Of a DNA stretch of 20,142 nt, positions 1 through 6,154 are shown piece by piece. A program made the translations under genes and the position numbers. Every line of letters starts with the position of its first letter. Position 1 is the first letter of the stretch. The notes under the pieces were generated by a model, which saw only the letters and a list, made by a program, of their open reading frames with translations, made no database searches and had not been told where the DNA came from. The DNA is from Anaerorhabdus sp036641015. GTDB lineage: Bacteria > Bacillota_I > Bacilli_A > Erysipelotrichales > Erysipelotrichaceae. Location: contig NZ_JAVWFO010000033.1 in assembly GCF_036641015.1 (NCBI RefSeq), positions 1-20,142 of the forward strand, given 5' to 3'.

Positions 1-324
1 ATCCTTGTGAAGTTCACATGTTACTTTTCGATTGTTAATAGATATTTTACCGTTTTTTGGACATACTTCCCCGCCTTTGTAGATACTTCCGTTTGCAGCT
101 TTAATAGCATCTAAGGTGGTTAAAGTAGTGGGGTCAACGTCATTTGCTTCGGATAGGGCTATAGAACGCTCAATGAGTTTTCTGTTATTTGCACAAGTAG
201 CTGATTGTGATGCATCGATGTAACCTGATATTTGAGGTACTAGTAACATCCCAAGTACAGCTAAAATAGCGATAACAACAATGAGTTCAATTAAAGTGAA
301 CCCATTTTTACGTTTATTATTCAT
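1..324 (-). CDS. Type IV pilin / competence-type pseudopilin, 3' end cut by window edge
   Basis: Reading the minus strand from the ATG at 324 gives 108 codons without a stop, running off the window start. The N-terminus is a class III (prepilin) signal: a short basic leader (MNNKRKNG), then FTLIELIVVIAILAVLGMLL. Cleavage would fall between G8 and F9, and E13 is the conserved +5 glutamate. One hydrophobic helix (about 9-29) precedes a small globular part with cysteines at 44, 88 and 103. The family is processed by a prepilin peptidase and assembles into type IV pili or ComG-type competence pseudopili at the membrane. A Shine-Dalgarno AAAGGA lies at 338-343. The gene is divergent from phoH; the rest of its operon is outside the window, so ComGC-like pseudopilin versus true pilin cannot be settled. 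Confidence 0.85.
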   Translation of the reverse strand, partial: MNNKRKNGFTLIELIVVIAILAVLGMLLVPQISGYIDASQSATCANNRKLIERSIALSEANDVDPTTLTTLDAIKAANGSIYKGGEVCPKNGKISINNRKVTCELHKD

Positions 325-357
325 ATTTTCACTCTTTTCCTTTAATTATTAAATAAC

Positions 358-363
358 ATTATA
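358..363 (-). promoter_or_regulatory. Putative -10 element for the pilin gene
   Basis: The minus strand reads TATAAT here, which would start transcription near 350, about 26 bases before the pilin ATG. I see no convincing -35 at 16-18 bases, so this is tentative. Confidence 0.3.
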
Positions 364-480
364 TTCAATAAAAATCAAGAGAATGGTAATTATTTCACAA
401 ATATATGGAACAAACAATGGTATGGAAGTAGATATGTGGTAAAACTTTTATCATATGTGTTTAATGGTACTTAGAATAGT

Positions 481-509
481 TTGGCAATGAATCATTTTCT
501 TGTTAAAAT
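481..509 (+). promoter_or_regulatory. Sigma-A-type promoter of the phoH macro-operon
   Basis: TTGGCA (481-486) is followed after 17 bases by TAAAAT (504-509), with an extended -10 TG at 501-502. The predicted start is near 516. A strong Shine-Dalgarno, GGGAGGA (521-527), leads to the TTG start of phoH at 535. Spacing and both hexamers fit a housekeeping promoter in the divergent spacer 325-534. Confidence 0.6.
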
Positions 510-534
510 AGTAACATAGAGGGAGGATTATCCT

Positions 535-1497
535 TTGACTAATGAAAAGATTTTAATTTTTGAAGAACTAACTGCGGATGAGGCGGTTAAACTACTAGGA
601 CCACAAGATCGAAATTTAGAAGTATTATCAAAATGTTTTGATAAAGAAATCGTATTTAGAAATCATGAATTTATAATTGATAAGTGTGATGAAAATACGT
701 TAGCTAAAATAAAAGAAGTGTTAAATGCTTTGGTTGAGGTCGTTAAAAAGAATCAAGAAATATCGGAAAGAGATGTTTTGTATGCTTATCGTTTAGTGAG
801 CAAAAATGAAACTGAAACTTGGATTGATTTACATAAGAAGGTTATTGGAAAAACGTTGGCAGGAAAAATAGTTGCGCCTAAGACTATAGGACAATATCAT
901 TTTATAAATGCTATTGAGAGTAGTGATATTGTTTTTGCAATAGGGCCTGCTGGAACAGGGAAAACTTATCTTGCGGTAATTGAAGCTGTTAGCATGCTAA
1001 AAAAAGGGAATGTAAAACGAATAGTTTTAACACGTCCTGCAGTTGAGGCGGGTGAAAGCCTTGGGTTTTTACCAGGAGATTTGAAAGAAAAAGTAGATCC
1101 ATACTTAACTCCACTATACGATGCTTTACATGCAATGTTAGGTGCTGAACAAACAGAAAAATACATTGAGAAGGGTATTATTGAGATTGCGCCTCTTGCT
1201 TATATGCGTGGGCGAACATTGGAAGATGCTTTTGTTATTCTAGATGAGGCTCAAAATACTACTGCATCACAAATGAAAATGTTTTTAACAAGATTAGGTT
1301 TTAATTCAAAAATGGTGATTACTGGTGATATCACCCAAATTGATTTAGGACGTGGTATGATATCGGGGTTAGTTGATTCTGCCAAGTTGTTGGAAGGCAT
1401 TGATGAGATCAAAATAATGTATCTTACTAGTGATGATGTTGTGCGTCATCCACTTGTTCAAAAAATTATAGACCGTTATGCATCAAAGGGTATTTGA
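535..1497 (+). CDS. phoH: PhoH family ATPase (PhoL/YbeZ-like)
   Basis: PhoH-like P-loop ATPase of 320 aa, the usual family length. The Walker A motif GPAGTGKT spans residues 137-144 and Walker B VILDEAQ spans 234-240. The segment TRPAVEAGESLGFLPGD (166-182) is a PhoH signature and ITGD (262-265) is a sensor-like motif. The roughly 120 residues before the ATPase domain match the small N-terminal domain of chromosomal PhoH proteins. The family is linked genetically to YbeY and is thought to act in RNA metabolism as an NTPase or helicase; the exact reaction is not settled. The start is TTG, chosen for GGGAGGA seven bases upstream. It is the first gene of the macro-operon, and ybeY follows after 30 bases. 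In Bacillus a PgpH/YqfF membrane phosphodiesterase gene sits between them; it is absent here. Confidence 0.95.
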   Translation: MTNEKILIFEELTADEAVKLLGPQDRNLEVLSKCFDKEIVFRNHEFIIDKCDENTLAKIKEVLNALVEVVKKNQEISERDVLYAYRLVSKNETETWIDLHKKVIGKTLAGKIVAPKTIGQYHFINAIESSDIVFAIGPAGTGKTYLAVIEAVSMLKKGNVKRIVLTRPAVEAGESLGFLPGDLKEKVDPYLTPLYDALHAMLGAEQTEKYIEKGIIEIAPLAYMRGRTLEDAFVILDEAQNTTASQMKMFLTRLGFNSKMVITGDITQIDLGRGMISGLVDSAKLLEGIDEIKIMYLTSDDVVRHPLVQKIIDRYASKGI

Positions 1498-1498
1498 G

Positions 1499-1507
1499 TG
1501 GTATAAT
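1499..1507 (+). promoter_or_regulatory. Possible extended -10 promoter ahead of ybeY
   Basis: TG at 1499-1500, one base, then a perfect TATAAT at 1502-1507 in the 30-base gap between phoH and ybeY. There is no recognisable -35 at 17 bases, but an extended -10 can act without one. The predicted transcript would start near 1514 with a leader of about 14 bases, so it is only a candidate internal promoter. Confidence 0.3.
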
Positions 1508-1527
1508 AAATAAGTGAGGGCGTAAAT

Positions 1528-1983
1528 ATGATTTGTACAATAGTAAATAAGACAAGAGATGCCTCTTGGAAACAATATTATGCACGTTTTGAAGAATTGG
1601 CAAAACGCACATGTGAAAAACTTAAAATTACAGAAGATATTTCAATTTCTGTGATTTTGGTAAAAACTAAAAAAATACATGAAATCAATTTAGCTTATCG
1701 ACAAATTGATCGACCTACAGATGTTATTAGTTTCGCAATTTGTGATAGTGAAGATGATTATGAACTTGAAGAAGAAGTTAAAGAGTTAGGTGATGTCTTT
1801 ATTAATGTTGATGCTGTAAAAGAACAAGCTGAATCTTATGGACATAGTGAAGAAAGAGAAATATGTTTCTTGTTTATTCATGGATTATTGCATTGTTTGG
1901 GATACGATCACATGAATAAAAAAGATGAAAAGAAAATGTTTGATTTACAAAATAAAATTTTAGATCCGGTGGTATCTAGATAA
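1528..1983 (+). CDS. ybeY: Endoribonuclease YbeY (rRNA maturation factor)
   Basis: Metal-dependent single-strand endoribonuclease involved in 16S rRNA 3' maturation and ribosome quality control, in the cytoplasm. The 151 aa length is typical. The diagnostic zinc site HGLLHCLGYDH occupies residues 118-128, with ligands H118, H122 and H128. The segment RPTDVISFA (62-70) is the other family signature. The start ATG follows GTGAGGG (1514-1520). The stop overlaps the dgkA start (TAATG), indicating translational coupling. It sits next to phoH as in most bacteria. Confidence 0.96.
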   Translation: MICTIVNKTRDASWKQYYARFEELAKRTCEKLKITEDISISVILVKTKKIHEINLAYRQIDRPTDVISFAICDSEDDYELEEEVKELGDVFINVDAVKEQAESYGHSEEREICFLFIHGLLHCLGYDHMNKKDEKKMFDLQNKILDPVVSR

Positions 1984-2318
1984 TGAATAAATTTAAAGTT
2001 GCGTTCAATGGATTTATTGAGACGCTTTATCATCGTAGTGTCAGAATACAAATGATACTAATGGTAGGAACTATACTAGTTGCATTCGCATTACAATTTA
2101 CATATGAAGAATGGTTGGTTGTAGGTGTTTGTTGTGGATTAGTGATTACAACAGAAATAATAAATACATGTATTGAAAAAATATGCGATGTTTATACAAC
2201 AGAATTTGATGAAAGAATTAAATCAATTAAAGATATGTCAGCGGGTGCAGTATTATTTGCTGCAACTGTTTCGTTGGTATTAGGAGTAATGATTTTGTTA
2301 AATCATATAGGAGGGTAA
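1983..2318 (+). CDS. dgkA: Diacylglycerol / undecaprenol kinase family membrane protein
   Basis: Small integral membrane kinase of the DgkA family, 111 aa. Gram-positive members usually phosphorylate undecaprenol, recycling the lipid carrier for wall polymers, although they are named diacylglycerol kinases. Three hydrophobic helices are visible, at about 22-39, 44-63 and 87-106. The family signature is present: TEIINTCIEKICD (57-69) supplies the metal- and nucleotide-binding glutamates, and KDMSAGAV (83-90) matches the conserved KDxxAGAV motif. The start overlaps the ybeY stop by one base, and cdd begins two bases after its stop. Substrate choice cannot be read from sequence alone. Confidence 0.9.
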   Translation: MNKFKVAFNGFIETLYHRSVRIQMILMVGTILVAFALQFTYEEWLVVGVCCGLVITTEIINTCIEKICDVYTTEFDERIKSIKDMSAGAVLFAATVSLVLGVMILLNHIGG

Positions 2319-2319
2319 A

Positions 2320-2718
2320 ATGAAATATCAATCAGTTTTGGATGAAGCTTTTGAAGCTATGGAAAATGCCTATGCACCTTACTCAAATTATCATGTAGGT
2401 GCGTGTGTTTTATGTAAAGATGGAACAACTTTTAAAGGTGCTAATATAGAAAATGCATCATATGGTGCTGCTAACTGTGGTGAGCGTAGTGCAATATTTG
2501 CGGCATACTCTAATGGATACCGCAAGAATGATATTGAAGCTATTGCCATTGTGACTGATGGTGATCGTATTGGAGCACCGTGTGGAATTTGTAGACAAGT
2601 ATTATCAGAATTATTGGATCAAGATGCACCAATTATTCTATCAAATGGAAAAGAAACTGTGACTAAAACAATTCGTGAATTATTACCAATGCAATTTAGT
2701 GGAGAAGATTTGAAATGA
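2320..2718 (+). CDS. cdd: Cytidine deaminase
   Basis: Zinc-dependent deaminase converting cytidine and deoxycytidine to uridine and deoxyuridine in pyrimidine salvage. At 132 aa it is the short homotetrameric type. The zinc and catalytic motif NCGERSA gives C53 and the proton-shuttle E55; PCGICRQ gives C88 and C91. The substrate-binding segment GANIENASYGA (40-50) is intact. A strong AGGAGG (2310-2315) precedes the ATG. Its TGA stop shares ATGA with the era start, so the two are translationally coupled. Confidence 0.97.
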   Translation: MKYQSVLDEAFEAMENAYAPYSNYHVGACVLCKDGTTFKGANIENASYGAANCGERSAIFAAYSNGYRKNDIEAIAIVTDGDRIGAPCGICRQVLSELLDQDAPIILSNGKETVTKTIRELLPMQFSGEDLK

Positions 2719-3611
2719 AATCAGGGTTTGTAGCGTTAGTTGGTAGACCCAATGCGGGAAAGAGTACTTTATTAAATGCTTTACTACAACAAAAAGTTGC
2801 GATTATCTCGCCGAAGCCTCAAACAACACGTAATCAAATTCGAGGAATTAGAACAGATGAAGAATCACAAATTATTTTTGTAGATACTCCTGGTATTCAT
2901 AAGCCACAACATGAATTAGGTACACAAATGAATAAAGAAGCATTTTCTGCTATTAGTGGTGTTGATTGCATCTATTTGATTATAGATGGAAGTGTACCAT
3001 TTGGTGGCGGAGATGAATTTGTATTAAGTATATTAAAAGATAAGAAATTACCAGTATTCTTAATTCTAAATAAAATTGATTTAATGAGTAAAGATAAAGT
3101 TATGGATAGTTTATTGGAATGGAATAAACGCTATAATTTTGCGGAAATTTTCCCAATATCAGCAAAAGAAAATACCAATGTTGCAGAGTTAATTGAACAC
3201 ACTAAAAATTATATGGAAGATGGAATTCAATATTATCCTGAAGACCAAGTATGTGATTATCCTGAACAGTTCATAATCGCTGAATTAATAAGAGAAAAAG
3301 TGTTGCATTTAACAGATGAAGAAATTCCTCATTCAGTTGCAGTTGTAATTGAAAGAATGGGAAGAAAAAAAGGTAAATTACTTGTTAATGCTTTAATCCT
3401 TGTCGAAAGAGATAGTCAAAAAGGAATTATTATTGGGAAACAAGGATCGATGATAAAAGAAATTGGAACTCAAGCACGGAAAGATATTGAAGGTATTTTA
3501 GGTGAAACTATTTACCTTGAATGTTTTGTGAGGGTTGAAAAGGATTGGCGTAATCGTAAGAGTAAACTTCAACAATTAGGCTATATTCAAATCGAGGTTG
3601 ATGATGAATGA
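2715..3611 (+). CDS. era: GTPase Era
   Basis: Essential GTPase that binds the 3' end of 16S rRNA and assists 30S assembly. Of its 298 aa, the N-terminal half is a Ras-like G domain: G1 GRPNAGKS (10-17), a G2 region around TTRNQIRGI (37-45), G3 DTPG (57-60), G4 NKID (119-122) and G5 SAK (149-151). The C-terminal half is a KH RNA-binding domain with the core GIIIGKQG (237-244). The ATG overlaps the cdd stop by four bases, and the end overlaps the recO start region. Nothing is missing. Confidence 0.97.
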   Translation: MKSGFVALVGRPNAGKSTLLNALLQQKVAIISPKPQTTRNQIRGIRTDEESQIIFVDTPGIHKPQHELGTQMNKEAFSAISGVDCIYLIIDGSVPFGGGDEFVLSILKDKKLPVFLILNKIDLMSKDKVMDSLLEWNKRYNFAEIFPISAKENTNVAELIEHTKNYMEDGIQYYPEDQVCDYPEQFIIAELIREKVLHLTDEEIPHSVAVVIERMGRKKGKLLVNALILVERDSQKGIIIGKQGSMIKEIGTQARKDIEGILGETIYLECFVRVEKDWRNRKSKLQQLGYIQIEVDDE

Positions 3612-4353
3612 GATGGTTTTAGGGCTTGTACTAAAACAATCAGAGTATCGTGAAAATGATGCTCTTTTAACCGTTTTAACAGAAGAGTATGGAAAACTTA
3701 CTTTTGTAGCTAGAGGTGTAAAGAAGATGACTAGTAAATCATCAATAGCTTGTATGCCTTATGTGATTAGTGAATTCTGCTTTGATTATCTTGAAGATAA
3801 ATCGATGTTTACTATAAAAAATGCATCGTTAAAAGTATCTAATAGACATATTCAAGAAGATTTAGAAAAAATGAATATAGCTTCGGTACTCTGTGAACTT
3901 GTTGATAAAAGCTTACCATCAGGAGTAGATGATGAAATTAATCATTCTTTGTATGAACTTTTATCGTTTTGTTTAGAAAAACTAAACATTGAGAAACAAC
4001 ATCAATTGGTATTATCGTTATTTTTAGCACAAATGTGTATTCACTTGGGTGTTCCACCTGTTGTTGATGAGTGCGTGTTGTGTGGAAGTACCAAAGTTCA
4101 TCGTATAAGTATTGAAGAGGGTGGATTCGTATGTAGCGAGTGTTTGAATGAGTGTGAAAACATAAATAACTTTCAAATGGATTTAAAACGATTTCGCTTA
4201 ATTAATAAGGCAAACATTGAACATTATGAGTTATTAAAGGGATATGGACCATGGACATTTACTGATTGTCAAACAATGATTGAGTTTCTAAGAGTTCATA
4301 GTGGACTTGATTCTGCCTCATGGCAGTTCTTAAAGAAATTGGTGGAGGAATAA
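3604..4353 (+). CDS. recO: DNA repair protein RecO
   Basis: RecO loads RecA onto SSB-coated DNA together with RecR in the RecFOR pathway. The 249 aa length is normal. An N-terminal OB fold (about 1-80; GLVLKQSEYRENDALLTVLTEEYGK is typical) is followed by a helical domain with a zinc finger CVLCG...CSEC (four cysteines at about 158-182). In-frame starts exist at 3598 (TTG), 3601 and 3604. GAGG at 3594-3597 is best spaced (6 bases) for the ATG at 3604, which I chose; the difference is at most two residues. The start lies inside the era 3' end, so the genes overlap by eight bases. Confidence 0.93.
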   Translation: MNEMVLGLVLKQSEYRENDALLTVLTEEYGKLTFVARGVKKMTSKSSIACMPYVISEFCFDYLEDKSMFTIKNASLKVSNRHIQEDLEKMNIASVLCELVDKSLPSGVDDEINHSLYELLSFCLEKLNIEKQHQLVLSLFLAQMCIHLGVPPVVDECVLCGSTKVHRISIEEGGFVCSECLNECENINNFQMDLKRFRLINKANIEHYELLKGYGPWTFTDCQTMIEFLRVHSGLDSASWQFLKKLVEE

Positions 4354-4354
4354 T

Positions 4355-4693
4355 ATGAAGAGTAAAACATTGTTATTAAATTTCTGTGGCGTTTGTTTGA
4401 ACTTTTATGCATTGCCTTTACTTTTTCGTGGTAGTCCTAATGAAACACTTTTGATGCTTGTTATTATGCCAATAATTACAATTATATTAGGGGTGCTATA
4501 TACTTCAATTGAGCAACCACATTGGTTTTATCCACTTTTAGTAGGTATTGCCTTTGTTCCTACAATGTTTCTATACTACAACTTATCTGCTGCTGTTTTT
4601 GCAGCAATTCACATTTTAGGATTTATAGTGGGATGTCTTGCGGGAGTTATAATTAAGAACCTATTTCTAGAAAAGAAGTTAAGCCGCTCATAA
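4355..4693 (+). CDS. Small four-helix membrane protein, unknown function
   Basis: I do not recognise a family. The 112 aa product is very hydrophobic, with four likely membrane helices at about 5-24, 30-51, 57-77 and 79-101, and a short basic C-terminal tail (KNLFLEKKLSRS). There is no signal peptide apart from the first helix. The segment EQPHWFYP (53-60) forms a loop with aromatic and histidine residues. It starts two bases after the recO stop, using GGTGGAGG at 4341-4348, so it is co-translated with recO. The next gene has its own promoter, making this the last gene before a regulatory break. An expressed protein is likely from the ribosome binding site and the clean reading frame. Confidence 0.8.
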   Translation: MKSKTLLLNFCGVCLNFYALPLLFRGSPNETLLMLVIMPIITIILGVLYTSIEQPHWFYPLLVGIAFVPTMFLYYNLSAAVFAAIHILGFIVGCLAGVIIKNLFLEKKLSRS

Positions 4694-4694
4694 A

Positions 4695-4724
4695 TTGACT
4701 GAAAGCCTTAAAATATGGTATATT
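4695..4724 (+). promoter_or_regulatory. Promoter of the glycyl-tRNA synthetase gene
   Basis: TTGACT (4695-4700), an 18-base spacer, then TATATT (4719-4724) with extended TG at 4716-4717. Transcription would start near 4731, giving a leader of about 30 bases. That is far too short for a T-box, so no tRNA-sensing control of this gene is visible. Confidence 0.55.
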
Positions 4725-4760
4725 ATACAGTAGAATTAATTTGTAAAAAGAGGAGAAAAT

Positions 4761-6140
4761 ATGGCTGAAAAAACATTTGAGAAGATTGTAAATCATGCGA
4801 AGAATTCAGGGTTTGTATTTCAAGGCTCTGAAATTTATGGTGGTTTGAGTAATACGTGGGATTTTGGACCTTTAGGGGCAGAATTAAAAAGAAATATTAA
4901 ACAAGCTTGGTGGAAAAAATTCATCCAAGAAAGTCCATACAATGTTGGTATTCAATCAGCAATTTTGATGAATCCAAAAGTTTGGGAAGCAACAGGACAT
5001 TTAACAGGATTTAGTGATCCACTTATGGATTGTAGAAAATGTAAAACACGTCATCGTGCAGACCATTTAATTGAAGAATTCTCAAATGGTGCTGTGAACC
5101 CAGAAGGCTGGTCAAATGATGAAATGATGCAATACATCAAGGATAATCATATTGCTTGTCCTGATTGTGGTGCGCATGACTTTACTGATATACGTCAATT
5201 TAATTTGATGTTTAAAACATTTCAAGGAACACTAGAAGATTCTAAAAATACAATCTTCCTTCGTCCAGAAACAGCGCAAGGAATGTTTGTTAACTTTAAA
5301 AATGTGCAACGTTCAATGCGTAAAAAATTACCATTTGGTATTGGACAAGTAGGAAAGTCATTCAGAAATGAAATTACTCCAGGTAACTTTATATTCCGTG
5401 TTCGTGAATTTGAACAAATGGAAATGGAATTCTTTTGCCAACCTGGTACTGACTTAGAGTGGTATGACTATTGGAAGAAATTCTGTATGAATTGGATTTT
5501 ATCTTTGAATGGTGGAAGTGATACAAACTTACGTTTCCGTGAACATGCAAAAGAAGAATTAAGTTTTTATTCTGTAGGTACTTGTGATATTGAATATGAA
5601 TATCCATTTGGTTGGGGTGAACTATGGGGAATTGCTGACCGTACTAACTACGATTTATCAAGACACATGGAACATTCTAAAACATCAATGGAATACTTAG
5701 ATCCAACAACAAATGAAAAATACATTCCTTATTGTGTAGAACCGGCAGTAGGTGTTGAACGTTTATTCTTAATGTTCTTTTGTGAAGCTTATGATGAAGA
5801 AGATTTAGGCGAAAATGATTCACGTATCGTTATGCATTTCTCACCAGCATTAGCACCTATTAAAGCATGCATTCTACCTTTATCAAAACAACTAAGTGAA
5901 AAAGGTCGTGAATTATACGCGGAACTTGCTAGCGACTTTACTTGTGATTTTGATGAAGCAGGAAGTATTGGTAAACGTTATCGTAGACAAGATGCTATTG
6001 GTACTCCATTCTGTATAACTATTGATTTTGAAACAGAACAAGATGGTTGTGTAACAATTCGTCATCGTGATTCTATGGAACAAGAGAGAATTCCGTTAAC
6101 TGAAGTTAAAGAATATATTTCTAAAGCAATCAAGTTTTAA
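4761..6140 (+). CDS. glyS: Glycyl-tRNA synthetase, single-chain (alpha2) type
   Basis: Class II synthetase charging tRNA-Gly with glycine. At 459 aa it is the homodimeric form found in eukaryotes, archaea and some bacteria, not the alpha2-beta2 GlyQ/GlyS form. Visible parts: motif 1 region GSEIYGGLSNTWDFGPLG (22-39); a CxxC pair at 91/94 and another at 133/136 in the insertion; motif 2 GKSFRNEITPGNFIFRVREF (198-217); motif 3 EPAVGVERL (327-335); and a C-terminal anticodon-binding domain from about 362 (APIKACILPL). AAGAGGAG at 4748-4755 precedes the ATG. It has its own promoter and is followed by dnaG after 14 bases. It occupies the locus where Bacillus carries glyQ-glyS. Confidence 0.96.
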   Translation: MAEKTFEKIVNHAKNSGFVFQGSEIYGGLSNTWDFGPLGAELKRNIKQAWWKKFIQESPYNVGIQSAILMNPKVWEATGHLTGFSDPLMDCRKCKTRHRADHLIEEFSNGAVNPEGWSNDEMMQYIKDNHIACPDCGAHDFTDIRQFNLMFKTFQGTLEDSKNTIFLRPETAQGMFVNFKNVQRSMRKKLPFGIGQVGKSFRNEITPGNFIFRVREFEQMEMEFFCQPGTDLEWYDYWKKFCMNWILSLNGGSDTNLRFREHAKEELSFYSVGTCDIEYEYPFGWGELWGIADRTNYDLSRHMEHSKTSMEYLDPTTNEKYIPYCVEPAVGVERLFLMFFCEAYDEEDLGENDSRIVMHFSPALAPIKACILPLSKQLSEKGRELYAELASDFTCDFDEAGSIGKRYRRQDAIGTPFCITIDFETEQDGCVTIRHRDSMEQERIPLTEVKEYISKAIKF

Positions 6141-6142
6141 AA

Positions 6143-6154
6143 GGAGGGTTCCTC
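6143..6154 (+). promoter_or_regulatory. dnaG ribosome binding site inside a small hairpin
   Basis: The strong GGAGG (6143-6147) is followed by GTT and then CCTC (6151-6154), directly before the ATG at 6155. GAGG can pair with CCTC, so the Shine-Dalgarno has its own complement between it and the start codon. The stem is only four base pairs, so any effect on translation is uncertain. Confidence 0.45.

Noticed and set aside
4694..4760. T-box riboswitch expected before a Firmicutes glycyl-tRNA synthetase gene
   Set aside because: Only 67 bases separate the genes, and these contain a promoter and ribosome binding site; no T-box sequence or antiterminator fold is present.
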